Origin: CAVYTF01 sp963771435
Lineage (GTDB): Bacteria > Bacteroidota > Bacteroidia > Chitinophagales > Chitinophagaceae
NCBI GenBank assembly: GCA_963771435.1
Contig: CAVYTF010000008.1
Location: forward strand, 62,001-126,000
Length of the DNA: 64,000 nt
Reading direction: 5' to 3'
Shown here: piece after piece, positions 33,575 to 43,304 of the stretch
How the letters are laid out: the number at the start of each line of letters is the position of its first letter
How positions within the stretch are numbered: position 1 is the first letter of the stretch
Program-made: the position numbers and the translations under genes
Notes under the pieces: generated by a model
What the model saw: the letters and a program-made list of their open reading frames with translations, nothing else
Told to the model about the DNA's origin: nothing
Database searches by the model: none

Positions 33575-34333
33575 CTACATCATTATATAACTTCCGTTGG
33601 GGCTAATAGAAATAAGGGGCAGCTTTTTATGCTCTTCAAAATAATCATACACCTGCTTTAATTGTGCAGCAAAATGCTTCATGCTTTCGTCGTCCTTTTC
33701 TGTTTTATTAAAATAATCCATGCTTTTAGTGTTGCTGTAGCGGATAGGAAAAATATGCACGGGGATAAAATCCTGCCCATTGCTTTTAGCATTAGCTGCA
33801 AGGATATATACCTCTTCTATCGGGTGATCCATGATCGGGATGCAGCCAACAGTGACGCAACTGCCATGGATCAGAATGCCGCCACCGGGATTGACGTTGA
33901 GAGAATCGCTCACTATTTTATCTGATATATTAGGATAATTAATGCCCAGGGCAAAATGGTATTCGCTGCGGGGATCAAATTTGTTGATATAATAGAAACC
34001 CTCGGGGACTTGGTAGTCCCCTTCAAGACGTTTTGGCCCCATGCTGCCTGCAAGCGCGCACACTTTGTAAGTTTTAAAAAGTTTGAATGCTTCATTGTCA
34101 TTGTTCCTTACCCAAACCTCGAGCTGGCTATCGTATTTAAAAGAACGGAGGTAGATCTCTTTTGGCGGCCATTGCAAACCTGCGGCTGTAAACTGTTTTT
34201 GCAAAGTATCTTCTTCCTGCTTTGCTGCGACGGCAAAACGTGCATTTGATTTTTGTATATCTAAAAAAGAGGGTTGAGCTAAACCGGAAAGACTTATGAA
34301 GATCGCTAAAACGAAAAACACTGTTTTATTCAT
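33575..34333 (-). CDS. Secreted L,D-transpeptidase (YkuD family)
   Basis: A 252-aa secreted protein (ATG of MNKTVFFVLAIFISLSGLAQ). The catalytic motif is HGSCVTVGCIPI near residue 180, where His, Ser and Cys form the active site of L,D-transpeptidases, which cross-link or edit peptidoglycan or attach lipoproteins. Upstream are LFKTYKVCALAGSMGPK and the GDYQVPEGFYYINKFDP block, a form seen in the murein-associated ErfK/YafK-type family. It is a single gene, convergent with the aspartokinase gene. Confidence 0.9.
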   Translation of the reverse strand: MNKTVFFVLAIFISLSGLAQPSFLDIQKSNARFAVAAKQEEDTLQKQFTAAGLQWPPKEIYLRSFKYDSQLEVWVRNNDNEAFKLFKTYKVCALAGSMGPKRLEGDYQVPEGFYYINKFDPRSEYHFALGINYPNISDKIVSDSLNVNPGGGILIHGSCVTVGCIPIMDHPIEEVYILAANAKSNGQDFIPVHIFPIRYSNTKSMDYFNKTEKDDESMKHFAAQLKQVYDYFEEHKKLPLISISPNGSYIMM

Positions 34334-34421
34334 TGCGTAAAAATAATAGATAGAAAAGTAAAAGATAATAACGTGGCGCAAAGGAAAATAATATGTATTA
34401 CGATCTGATCTTTTGTTTTAC

Positions 34422-35555
34422 TTATAAATTCCCGCGCATTTCCTGTTCGCGTTCTATGCTTTCAAAGAGGGCTTTGAAGTTTCCTTTGCCAAAACTTTTT
34501 GCGCCTTTGCGCTGGATTATCTCAAAAAATAAAGTTGGCCTGTCTTCAACAGGTTTTGAAAATATTTGCAACAGATAACCTTCATCGTCCCTGTCAACCA
34601 AAATGCCAAGCTCCTGGAGGGGAGAGAGGTCTTCATCAATGTGGCCAACGCGCTGGAGAAGATCTTCATAATAACTTTTTGGAATGGGCAGGAACTCTAC
34701 GCCGCGGTTGCGCAGATCCGTAACTGTTTTTACAATATCATCTGTTGCAAGGGCGACATGCTGGCAGCCTTCACCATCATAAAAATCAAGATATTCTTCC
34801 ACCTGGCTTTTCTTTTTGCCTTCGGCGGGTTCATTGATAGGGAATTTTACAAAGCCATTGCCATTGCTCATTACTTTGCTCATGAGGGCGGAGTATTCGG
34901 TGGAGATATCATTATCATCAAAAGATAAAATATTGCGGAAGCCCATAACCTGTTCATAAAACTTAACCCATGGGTTCATTTGGTTCCAACCAACGTTTCC
35001 CACGCAGTGGTCAACATAAAGCAAACCGGTATCGGCAGGATTGTAAAATGGCGTTTTCCATTCTTTGTAGCCGGGCATGAACGCGCCGTTGTAATTTTTT
35101 CTTTCAATAAAAAGATGGATCGTATCGCCGTAAGTATGGATACCGCTCATGACTACTTCGCCATGTTCGTCGGTTAACGTTTGAGGTTCAAGGAAGCTTT
35201 TGCCGCCCCGAATGGTGGTTTGGCGCCATGCATCGGTGGCATCATCAACGCGAAGTGCGATCATTTTAACGCCATCGCCATGCTTGTAGATATGATCAGC
35301 AATTGGATTGCCTGAACGAAGGGGTGTTGTCAGCACAAACGTGAGTTTATTTTGTCGAATGGCATAACTGACCTTGTCTTTTACGCCGGTTTCGGGGCCG
35401 GCATAGGCGAGGTTTTGGAAACCAAAGGCGGTTTTGTAATAATGAGCGGCCTGTTTGGCATTTCCCACATAAAATTCTACATAGTCGGTTCCCTGCAAGG
35501 GGAGGAAGTCGGTGGGGCTGTCAAGTGTAGTTTTTTCTGCTAATAATGTTTCCAT
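34422..35555 (-). CDS. hpd: 4-hydroxyphenylpyruvate dioxygenase
   Basis: A 377-aa enzyme of tyrosine breakdown: it converts 4-hydroxyphenylpyruvate to homogentisate. The iron ligands sit in YVDHCVGNV, GCQHVALAT and, near the C-terminus, FFEIIQRKG, with the two VOC domains around them. The start is the ATG of METLLAEKTTLD, because the 29 codons ahead have no family similarity. A 13-copy 21-bp repeat array fills the upstream region. No homogentisate dioxygenase gene is in the window. Confidence 0.95.
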   Translation of the reverse strand: METLLAEKTTLDSPTDFLPLQGTDYVEFYVGNAKQAAHYYKTAFGFQNLAYAGPETGVKDKVSYAIRQNKLTFVLTTPLRSGNPIADHIYKHGDGVKMIALRVDDATDAWRQTTIRGGKSFLEPQTLTDEHGEVVMSGIHTYGDTIHLFIERKNYNGAFMPGYKEWKTPFYNPADTGLLYVDHCVGNVGWNQMNPWVKFYEQVMGFRNILSFDDNDISTEYSALMSKVMSNGNGFVKFPINEPAEGKKKSQVEEYLDFYDGEGCQHVALATDDIVKTVTDLRNRGVEFLPIPKSYYEDLLQRVGHIDEDLSPLQELGILVDRDDEGYLLQIFSKPVEDRPTLFFEIIQRKGAKSFGKGNFKALFESIEREQEMRGNL

Positions 35556-35808
35556 AAAGAAGTTTTTATTTATAAAGCGATCGTGATGAAAAGGAGTTTG
35601 TTTAAACAATAAAGCCGCGGCAAATTTAACCTGATAACCCAAAAAAATGAAACGAAAATCTTATAAACGCATTTTTCTAACAAAAAAATATCCTGGGATG
35701 ATCAAAATAAATTCTTTGAAACTTTCTTTCTTATAACCCCATATTCTTTTTAATACCCCAATATCTTCTTGTTTATTCATCCTTTTACTGGTTTTGAGAA
35801 GATCTGGC
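35556..35808. other. Leader region of hpd
   Basis: About 250 bases between the hpd start and the 21-bp array. A/T-rich, without a supported gene or a perfect promoter box that I could confirm. Confidence 0.45.
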
Positions 35809-36075
35809 CGTGGAATGACATCTCTCAGTTGTGGAATGGCATCTCTCGGCCGTGGAATGACATCTCTCAGTCGTGGAATGGCATCTCTCGGTCGTGGAAT
35901 GGCAACTTTCAGTCGTGGAATGGCAACTCTCAATCGTGGAATGGCATCTCTCAGTCGTGGAATGACATCTCTCGGTCGTGGAATGATATCTCTCAGTCGT
36001 GGAATGGCATCTCTCGGTCGTGGAATGGCATCTCTCAGTCGTGGAATGACATCTCTCAGTCGTGGAATGAGAACC
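35809..36075. repeat. 21-bp tandem array, 13 copies
   Basis: The consensus is CGTGGAATGGCATCTCTCGGT. GTGGAATG marks fall at exactly 21-bp steps from 35810 through 36062 (13 marks). Most variation is G/A or C/T in the middle of the unit (GGC/GAC, TCGG/TCAG). All six frames stay open through much of it, so the repeat-rich open frames here are not taken as genes. It lies between hpd and the 3' end of the LysE gene. Confidence 0.93.
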
Positions 36076-36095
36076 GATGGAATTAAAACCTCAAC

Positions 36096-36755
36096 TTAAT
36101 GGCCGGCGACCTTACCTATGAGGATCTCGTAGAGAAGAAATACGCCGAAAATGACGAGGATGATGCCTGAAATGATGTTGATTATATGTATGTTATGAGG
36201 AGTCAATTTGTTGCGGATCTTATTGGCAAGCAAGACTTTTGTGATGTCGCTGGCGAGGACGAAGACGAGGGTGGTTACGAAAACGATGAGCCGGTAATCT
36301 ATGGGATGGGTGGTGGTCGTGGAGTCTTCCATGATGCTTGCGGAGGCGGCGAACCAAAAGAGGAACGCGCCGGGATTGAGCGTGTTCATGAGGAAGCCGG
36401 ATGCGAATATGGCGGCTTTTTCGCGGAAATGGAAGCGCTCTTCTATATGGGTTTCTTTTATGACGACGCTGGATTTTTTGAAAAAGATATTATAGATGCC
36501 GAGGAGGAGCAAAAAGATGCTGCCGGCGATGCCGATGATCTTTTCGTGGGCTATGGCAGATTGAAAAAGCTGGGAGAAGAGGTTGCAGACAACGACTACG
36601 CTGATGTCGCTTGCACTGACGCCTGCAATGAATATGAAACCGCCTGTGCGGCCCTTGGCAATGCTGGTGCGGAGGATGGAAAAAATGATGGGTCCTACCG
36701 AGATGCTCAGTAAAAAACCTAAAGCGATCCCTTTTAAAAAGCCTGTGAGCACCAT
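36096..36755 (-). CDS. LysE family exporter
   Basis: A 219-aa integral membrane protein with six predicted helices. It starts with FLKGIALGFLLSISVGPIIF, the LysE/RhtB N-terminal motif, and has LNTLNPGAFLFWF near residue 126, the second conserved element around the membrane re-entry. These proteins export amino acids such as lysine or homoserine lactones; the substrate here is not known. The 21-bp array lies just downstream of its stop, and the GH3 gene is 39 nt upstream on the same strand. Confidence 0.9.
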   Translation of the reverse strand: MVLTGFLKGIALGFLLSISVGPIIFSILRTSIAKGRTGGFIFIAGVSASDISVVVVCNLFSQLFQSAIAHEKIIGIAGSIFLLLLGIYNIFFKKSSVVIKETHIEERFHFREKAAIFASGFLMNTLNPGAFLFWFAASASIMEDSTTTTHPIDYRLIVFVTTLVFVLASDITKVLLANKIRNKLTPHNIHIINIISGIILVIFGVFLLYEILIGKVAGH

Positions 36756-36794
36756 GCCAAGCGATTGTTTATATGTGAAAAGACTTCTGCAAAG

Positions 36795-38321
36795 TTATGC
36801 CAACTGCCCATTAAGAAATTTGCGCCATTCTTCCAGCATGTGGCCGCGAAGCACACGGGGGAACTTTTGCTGGGCGCCAATTTTTCCTTTGAGCTTCATA
36901 AATTCCATGAATTTCTCTTCGGAAAGGACATCGAGCAGGACGTTTTTTAAAGCTGTTTTTCTTTCAACTGCATAATCATCGTTGAGCGCCTTTAATTTTT
37001 CGTCAATGGCGATGGCTAAGGCGGCTGCGTTGACAGGGTCGTTGCAGGCCACATACCAATGATGAGCAAAAAAGCTGCCGTAAGGTTCGCCGGCAACGGC
37101 AAATTCGGGAATGCTTACATTCATTTCCTCACTTACTAATTTGATGGCCTTGTTCATGTTATCAACACTGAGGTGCTCGCCAACCAAACTGATGTAGTGC
37201 TTTGTGCGGCCGGTGATCACTATTTCACATCTCTCTTTATCGGTGAAGCGAACGGTGTCGCCGATAAGATAGCGCCATGTGCCGGCGGGCGTGCTGAGAA
37301 GCAGGGCATATTCTTTTCCTTCTTCCACTTCGTGCACCATTAATATTTCGGCATCATCAAGCAGATCGCCATCTACAGAAAAGTTCTTGTGGTTGAACGG
37401 GACGAATTCGAGAAAGATATGCTCATTGGTCACAAGCTTCATTCCTTCCGCGTTTTGCCTGTTTTGATAGGCGATGAACCCTTCGCTGGCAAGATAGGTC
37501 TCGATCATTTGAAGAGGCTTGCCGAGCAACTTTTCAAATCCCTTTCTATACGGTTCAAAGTTTACGCCGCCGTGAACATAAAAGGCGAGGTTGGGCCATA
37601 ACTCGTGTATGTTTTTAAGCTTGTAGCGCTCGATGATCATTTCCATGCACATCTGCACCCAGGCAGGCACGCCAACGATGAAGCCAATATCCCATTCGGG
37701 AGCTTTTTCTACAATGACGTTTAGCTTTTTGATCCAGTCACGTTCGCGGGCAATTTTTTTACCGGGCTTGTAAAACGGCTGAAACCAGAATGGATTTTTC
37801 CTTGTAGTGATGCCGCTCAGATCACCGGCGTAATAGCCTTCGCCTTTTTGCAATTGCGTGCTGCCGCCAAGCGTGAGCCACCCTTTGCCGATCGATTTTA
37901 CAGGAATATCTTCATAATTGCGAAGGGTAAGCAGTTGCTTTATCATCACTATTTTGTTGCCGCGCAAAAGGTCGGTTGTAACTGGTATGTATTTGCTGGC
38001 GGCCTCGCTCGTGCCACTGCTGAGGGCGTAATATTTTATTTTGCCGGGCCAGCAGATATCAATGCCGCCCTGTAGCGTTTTGTGCCACCATTCTTTATAG
38101 ATCTTGTCGTAATTGTAAGTAGGTACCAGCTCCTGGAACTTTTTAGAAGGGTCTGCGCTGGTGAGTATTTCATCGAACAAATATTTCTGGCCAAAGTCAG
38201 TAAAGCGGGCTTTGCGGAGCATTTTTTTTAATACCCGGACTTGTTGGTTGCGCGGATTGTTTTCAGGCAGGCGCAACGCTTTTGCAACATTTTTTGGGAG
38301 TTTAATATCAAAGATCGCCAT
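36795..38321 (-). CDS. GH3 auxin-responsive promoter family acyl-acid-amide synthetase-like protein
   Basis: A 508-aa protein of the GH3 family, enzymes that adenylate carboxylates and couple them to amino acids. Family landmarks are YYALSSGTSEAASKYIPVT near residue 112, PAWVQMCMEMIIERYKL, YLASEGFIAYQNRQ and RYLIGDTVRFTDKE, where the plant enzymes have nucleotide- and acyl-binding blocks. GH3 relatives are common in Bacteroidota but have no known substrate there. The gene may be co-transcribed with the following LysE gene (39-nt gap). Confidence 0.9.
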   Translation of the reverse strand: MAIFDIKLPKNVAKALRLPENNPRNQQVRVLKKMLRKARFTDFGQKYLFDEILTSADPSKKFQELVPTYNYDKIYKEWWHKTLQGGIDICWPGKIKYYALSSGTSEAASKYIPVTTDLLRGNKIVMIKQLLTLRNYEDIPVKSIGKGWLTLGGSTQLQKGEGYYAGDLSGITTRKNPFWFQPFYKPGKKIARERDWIKKLNVIVEKAPEWDIGFIVGVPAWVQMCMEMIIERYKLKNIHELWPNLAFYVHGGVNFEPYRKGFEKLLGKPLQMIETYLASEGFIAYQNRQNAEGMKLVTNEHIFLEFVPFNHKNFSVDGDLLDDAEILMVHEVEEGKEYALLLSTPAGTWRYLIGDTVRFTDKERCEIVITGRTKHYISLVGEHLSVDNMNKAIKLVSEEMNVSIPEFAVAGEPYGSFFAHHWYVACNDPVNAAALAIAIDEKLKALNDDYAVERKTALKNVLLDVLSEEKFMEFMKLKGKIGAQQKFPRVLRGHMLEEWRKFLNGQLA

Positions 38322-38412
38322 CAGGGTTTATGGTTATGGTTTTGATGAATTACGAAGCTACATGAATTAAAGTAAAATAATTCATCATTCATCACAAAAC
38401 TGGCAGAATATT

Positions 38413-39657
38413 TTACTCAGCTATATATACTTCCCCCTGGAAGTCTTTGTGGCTGCTGCCCGCAATGCTTTTGCTATTATGGCCAAACCACTTAACGTCA
38501 ACAAACGCCGGAACTTCTTTAAGAAGCGAGATGGCTTTCTCATAACTCAATTCACCAATACAAAAAACAATTTCATCGGCGCTTATTTTTTCAACAGCCA
38601 TCTCGTCAATGGATGAGATAGTTTCGAATAGCTTAGTTGCAGAAGTAGTTGCAATTATTTGCTGCGCCTGTTTTACAGCAGTCTCATCTCCAATAAAAAT
38701 GATTTTTGATGACTGTTTCTGCTTACTTTTTTTATGGAACAAATGTTTGATAGAGATATACGGCGTTGCAACAACTGTAACAAATGCACGAAGGGCAATG
38801 GCTGTTTGCAAACCGGCATTCATCACCCAAGCCCCTGCACCATGATAATGTTTCTTTACAAACAAACTCATCGCTTTAAAAAACAGGCGCACATAATTAA
38901 GGCTGTTTTTACTCGTGCTTTCTCCTTTAAAATGAACGATGGTACTCTTGCCGAGATAATAGTTTTTAAACCCTGCCTGCTGAATGCGGTAACTCAGGTC
39001 AATGTCTTCCCCATACATAAAAAAGTCTTCATCAAAGCTTCCGCATTCATCTAATATCTTTTTTCTGGTAAAGAAGAACGCACCGGAAAGCACATCCACT
39101 TCATGAATTTCATTGTCATTCAAATATCCCAACGCATACCTTCCAAACACTTTTGAAACGGGAAACATTGCTGCAAAGCCTGAAAGCTTAAAGAATGAAA
39201 CTGTTGGCGACGGAAAAGAACGTTTGCTCTCAGGCAAAAACTTTCCACTGCCGTCAACCATACGAACGCCTGCTGCGCCTGCGTTTGGATGCGCTTCAAA
39301 AAAGGAAATACAGTCTTCAAAAATAGTCTCAGGCAAAATGGTGTCTGGGTTCAGGAACAGGATAAATTCACCCTTCGCCAATTTCAACGCAACGTTATTG
39401 GCTTTAGCAAAGCCCACATTTTCTTTATTGGCAATAAACACTACCCGCGCAAACTTCCCTTTTAAATACTCAATGCTGCCATCGGTAGAGCAGTTATCCA
39501 CCACCAATATTTCTCCATCAATATTTTTAATAGCTGCACAAACAGAGCAAAGGCATTGCTCCAGGAAGTATTTTACATTGTAATTAACTATGATGACAGA
39601 TAGCTTCAATGCTTGCGAATTACGGTTTTTTTTAGCCACTATACAAAATCGTAACAT
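38413..39657 (-). CDS. Glycosyltransferase family 2 protein
   Basis: A 414-aa GT2 enzyme. The GT-A fold begins with LKLSVIIVNYNVKYFLEQCL; nucleotide-sugar binding residues are in VVDNCSTDGSIEYL and the DxD-like ILFLNPDTILP, and the acceptor part contains MYGEDIDLSYRIQQAGF. The family is close to rhamnosyltransferase/WsbD-like enzymes for surface polysaccharides. The C-terminal 120 residues contain two hydrophobic stretches and a region that looks like a Rossmann strand (KIIFIGDETAVKQAQQII), function not known. Single gene, divergent from the aldo/keto reductase. Confidence 0.88.
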   Translation of the reverse strand: MLRFCIVAKKNRNSQALKLSVIIVNYNVKYFLEQCLCSVCAAIKNIDGEILVVDNCSTDGSIEYLKGKFARVVFIANKENVGFAKANNVALKLAKGEFILFLNPDTILPETIFEDCISFFEAHPNAGAAGVRMVDGSGKFLPESKRSFPSPTVSFFKLSGFAAMFPVSKVFGRYALGYLNDNEIHEVDVLSGAFFFTRKKILDECGSFDEDFFMYGEDIDLSYRIQQAGFKNYYLGKSTIVHFKGESTSKNSLNYVRLFFKAMSLFVKKHYHGAGAWVMNAGLQTAIALRAFVTVVATPYISIKHLFHKKSKQKQSSKIIFIGDETAVKQAQQIIATTSATKLFETISSIDEMAVEKISADEIVFCIGELSYEKAISLLKEVPAFVDVKWFGHNSKSIAGSSHKDFQGEVYIAE

Positions 39658-39715
39658 CCATGCTTAAAAAATTGTGTGGTATGTTTTTAGTTTTACATCA
39701 TTAAAAATAAACTTC

Positions 39716-40705
39716 ATGGAAATAAGGAAATTAGGCACACAGGGATTAATGGCTTCCCAGCTTGGTTTAGGCTGTATGGGCATGAGCGAATTTTATGGAG
39801 AAACAAATGATGATGAATCTATCAGCACCATTCATCGCGCCATTGAACTGGGCATTACTTTTTTTGATACCTCAGATATTTACGGCCCTTTAAAAAATGA
39901 GATACTTGTTGGCAAGGCGCTAAAAGGCAAACGTGATAAAATAACCCTTGCCACAAAGTTCGGCGTATTGAGAGACCCTTCCAACCCCGCTGTACGTGGC
40001 CTTAATGGCAAACCTGAATATGTGAGGTCCGCTTGCGAAGCCAGTTTAAAACGGTTGGATATTGATGTTATTGACCTCTATTATTTACACCGCAAAGACC
40101 CGGCTACAGATATTGAAACAACTGTTGGCGCAATGGCAGAGCTCGTAAAAGAAGGAAAGATAAAGGGCATTGGCCTTAGTGAAGTGTCTGCGGCAACATT
40201 GCGCAAGGCACATGCTGTGCACCCTGTCACTGCGTTGCAAACAGAATACTCTTTATGGAGCCGCGAGCCGGAAGATGATATTATCCGTACCTGCAAAGAG
40301 TTAGGGATTGCCTTTGTGCCCTACAGCCCGCTTGGGCGTGGCTTCTTAACCGGGCAGATAAAAAGTATTGAAGACTTTGACTCCACTGATTACCGTCGCT
40401 TTTCGCCCCGCTTCCAGGGAGAGAACTTTAATAAGAACTTAGAAATAGTAAATAAGATAGAACAATTTGCTCAGCAGAAAAACTGTACTCCATCACAACT
40501 GGCGCTTGCATGGGTAATGGCGCAGGGTGATTTTATTTTCCCTATACCGGGCACCAAACGCATTAAATATTTAGAAGAAAATGTAGCGGCGCTTGATGTT
40601 CATCTTACCAAAAAAGAACTGGAAGAACTTGATGCCATAGCTCCCAAAGGCATTGCAGTTGGCACACGTTACCCCGAGGCAGCGATGGGTTCTCTAAATC
40701 AGTAA
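39716..40705 (+). CDS. Aldo/keto reductase
   Basis: A 329-aa NADPH-dependent oxidoreductase (ATG of MEIRKLGTQGLMASQLGLGC). The catalytic tetrad is visible as Asp and Tyr in DTSDIYGP, Lys in LATKFG and His in YYLHRKD. The closest described group is the yeast pyridoxal reductase/AKR13-like enzymes. It reduces aldehydes or ketones; the specific substrate is unknown. It ends 3 nt before the stop of the convergent pgl gene. Confidence 0.92.
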   Translation: MEIRKLGTQGLMASQLGLGCMGMSEFYGETNDDESISTIHRAIELGITFFDTSDIYGPLKNEILVGKALKGKRDKITLATKFGVLRDPSNPAVRGLNGKPEYVRSACEASLKRLDIDVIDLYYLHRKDPATDIETTVGAMAELVKEGKIKGIGLSEVSAATLRKAHAVHPVTALQTEYSLWSREPEDDIIRTCKELGIAFVPYSPLGRGFLTGQIKSIEDFDSTDYRRFSPRFQGENFNKNLEIVNKIEQFAQQKNCTPSQLALAWVMAQGDFIFPIPGTKRIKYLEENVAALDVHLTKKELEELDAIAPKGIAVGTRYPEAAMGSLNQ

Positions 40706-40708
40706 CCG

Positions 40709-41449
40709 TTACAGCTTTGCAGCCGCGGCCTCGTCCACAAACCAATGCAGCTCGCCTTTTGCAGGATCTATTATTTGTGAAGGATATAGGTCAGGGTTGT
40801 AATCTTCATTTAAGACCTCGTATAGCGCATTTGCTTTGGTGCTGCCTGTAGTGAGAAAAGCTACCCTCCTGGCATTATTTACTACACCATGTGTAAGCGT
40901 AACGCGGTACATATCCTGCGCCTGTAACCAAAGCGAATCGCACCACTTTTCTGTTTCGTGGATGATGTTGGTAAGGCCGGGAAAGAGGGAAAGCGTGTGC
41001 CCGTCATCGCCCATACCAAGAAAAACAAGGTCGAACGTAAAGGATGGCGCGTCACCATTAAAAGAAGGAAAATATTGCCTTAGAATGTTGTCATATTGCT
41101 TTGCTGATTCTTCGGGGGTTATGTTTTCCGTCTGCATGATATGTATTTGTGAGGTGGGCACGGGCACATGGTTCAGCAAAGTATCGTAAGCCATTTTAGC
41201 ATTGTTTTTCTCGTCGGTGATGGGCACAAAACGCTCATCGCCGAAAAAGATGTGGAGCTTGCTCCAGTCTATTTTGTCTTTATAGACATCGGTAGTCAGC
41301 AGTTCATGCAGTTTTTTAGGCGTACTACCTCCGGAAAGGGAGAGAGTGAACCGCTGCTGGGCTTGGAGGGTTTGCTGAATGTATTCTACAAGCCAATCGG
41401 CAACGCTGGTACTGAGTTCATCGGGGGTTTTGAAGATGTGTAGTTCCAT
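40709..41449 (-). CDS. pgl: 6-phosphogluconolactonase
   Basis: A 246-aa DevB/SOL-type lactonase that hydrolyses 6-phosphogluconolactone in the oxidative pentose phosphate pathway. Signatures are FTLSLSGGSTPKKLHELL near residue 36, LHIFFGDERFVPI, and LGMGDDGHTLSLFPG, which bind the phosphate and sugar. The length is normal. zwf and gnd, often adjacent, are not here. The gene is convergent with the aldo/keto reductase. Confidence 0.94.
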   Translation of the reverse strand: MELHIFKTPDELSTSVADWLVEYIQQTLQAQQRFTLSLSGGSTPKKLHELLTTDVYKDKIDWSKLHIFFGDERFVPITDEKNNAKMAYDTLLNHVPVPTSQIHIMQTENITPEESAKQYDNILRQYFPSFNGDAPSFTFDLVFLGMGDDGHTLSLFPGLTNIIHETEKWCDSLWLQAQDMYRVTLTHGVVNNARRVAFLTTGSTKANALYEVLNEDYNPDLYPSQIIDPAKGELHWFVDEAAAAKL

Positions 41450-41581
41450 ATTCTATTAATTTTTGAGGCTGAGGTACAAAGTAACGGAAAGAATGGATGG
41501 GTTTTTTGGGGGAAATAGGTAATTACAATAGAAAGGGCTTTGTGAAATGCTTGTAATTAAGATAAATCTTTGTCTTGGCAC

Positions 41582-42636
41582 TTATTGCACCTGGCCTCGT
41601 AATACTTTTAGCTTTCCTTTAGACCCAAAATAAAGCCTATCTAACTCCGGCACGTTTACTTGCAGGACAGAAGCTAATTCCTCTTTGCTATAACCAAGGT
41701 CTGACACATAGGCGTTGACAATTTCTGCAACAAGACTAGGCTTTTCAACTGGTATTGACACAGGCTCATTTCTTCTATAACCAAGGGAGCCCATTTGGAT
41801 CCATAAATACTTATACTGGTTTTGTGTAACCATTCCAAGTGTATTCGCATAACGTAGAAGTGCCTGCATTGATACATACCAATAAGACTTTAGATCTGCA
41901 AGTTTATCAATTGACACTTTAGTAAAGTACGGTTTAATACTACTTTCAGGAACAAGCAACTCTATTGCAAATTCATAGGCTTCGCTCTCCAGATCTCTTT
42001 CTTGGCTTACTTTATTTCCAAAGTGAAAAATTATATGCCCAAGTTCATGTCCTATTGTTAGCCTGTACCTATCGGGAGACAGGTTGTTATTGACATAGAT
42101 AATAGGAATGTTACCATTTATATAAGTGCTAAAACCAGACATTTCTCCCAGTTCTAAAGGAAAAATGACAATTCCGTTATCTTCAATAAGTTTACTAAGA
42201 TTGGTAATTCTGCCTTTAGGATCTTCCAAAAGTCCCTCAAGTGTTTTGCACACATAGCGGGGCTACCATCCTCTGCAATATCCCATGAAGGCAGTCTTGT
42301 TTCAGGCAATTCAATTTCATCCATTAGTTTTAAAAAGTGCCATTCAGCAATTGTCATTTGTGCTACATATTGCTTCATTTTTTTTACAGGCGTTGACACT
42401 TTCCTTCGATAATGGCCTTCAACAGTCATTACTTTTCTATCCTGGTAAAAAAACTCAACAGGAAAGTCTAACACTTTTGAAATGTTCTGAACTAACTTAT
42501 CATCAATTGCAAGTATATCCTTTTCAATTTTCGATAATGTACCTTGCTCAACACCAAGCATTGAAGAAAGCTCTTCCTGGGTAATATATCTTGCTTCCCT
42601 TGCAAGTTTTAATATTTCTGCATTGAATTTTTGCAT
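41582..42636 (-). CDS. HTH-ImmA/IrrE metallopeptidase, frame broken by one base
   Basis: The product has an N-terminal Cro/CI helix-turn-helix (residues 12-60, ITQEELSSMLGVEQGTLSKIEKD) and a C-terminal ImmA/IrrE zinc peptidase with the HExxH motif in TIGHELGHIIFHF. The two parts are in different frames; adding one base near 42219-42224 (as ATTCC in place of ATCC) joins them into 351 aa (DFWKIPKGRITN). This is a family of regulators that cut repressor-like proteins, and in some cases toxins of HTH/peptidase pairs. It lies 20 nt after an uncharacterised gene, in one operon with it. Confidence 0.85.
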
Positions 42637-42656
42637 AACAAACGTAGGCTTTTGAA

Positions 42657-43289
42657 TTATTCATTATCAGTACCCGTTTTGGTATCGCCTTTCTTGCGGC
42701 CTTTTAGTTTAATTCTTTTCTCTATCTCTTTAAATACATCTTTGTTTGCTGTCTCAAAGTCTATAACAGTCTGTTCAGTCGAATATTTTCCAAACTCATC
42801 AACCCATTCCAAAACATTGCCGATCCAGCAGGCAACATAAATACCTTTTATGCTTGACCATGTTCTGTCTGGTATATACCCGGCAAACAAAAAAGTAGGT
42901 TTTTCAGGAAAACCTTCAATTTGTGATTGCTTCATGTATTTAGTATGCTGATTTGTATCAAAATTTCTAACGGAATATTCTTTGTCCATTTTTTTGAACC
43001 TGATAAAAAGCTCATCCTGGATATTTATACCAAATACTCCTTTAAAATCATCAACAACGATACCTTCCTTTCCTTCAAAAGTTGTTCTTATAAATTTCTC
43101 TATATGGTCATGGATTATACCGGCTTTTGTACGGGGCTTATAATTTACAGGTCCGCCTTCAAAAGTATTTACATGCTCTCTAATTTTCAGCCAGTCACCA
43201 AAACCGTTTTGAATTGACCCAACCAGGTCCTGATGAATACCATCCAGGAAGACTTTTGCCTCTTTCAATCTATGTATCTTCCTTGCCAT
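42657..43289 (-). CDS. Uncharacterised protein, partner of the HTH-ImmA gene
   Basis: A 210-aa protein, starting at ATG MARKIHRLKE, because an upstream TTG would sit in the promoter region. I do not recognise a family. It is soluble, without signal peptide or membrane segment, and its C-terminus is strongly charged (IEKRIKLKGRKKGDTKT). The middle part (KAGIIHDHIEKFIRTTF, DELFIRFKKMDKEYSV) is rich in charged and aromatic residues. The clear promoter at 43305-43335 drives it and the HTH-ImmA gene. By analogy with other HTH-ImmA loci it could be the toxin or the target of the peptidase; this is speculation. Confidence 0.82.
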   Translation of the reverse strand: MARKIHRLKEAKVFLDGIHQDLVGSIQNGFGDWLKIREHVNTFEGGPVNYKPRTKAGIIHDHIEKFIRTTFEGKEGIVVDDFKGVFGINIQDELFIRFKKMDKEYSVRNFDTNQHTKYMKQSQIEGFPEKPTFLFAGYIPDRTWSSIKGIYVACWIGNVLEWVDEFGKYSTEQTVIDFETANKDVFKEIEKRIKLKGRKKGDTKTGTDNE

Positions 43290-43304
43290 ATTTATAAGTT
43301 TTGA

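Noticed and set aside
35769..36099. Repeat protein with RGMASLG units
   Set aside because: The 21-bp period keeps several frames open at once; two overlapping frames are open to the same extent, so neither is persuasive.
36186..36713. Glycine/acid-rich protein on the plus strand
   Set aside because: It is antisense to the LysE family gene; the composition results from the opposite strand's codons.
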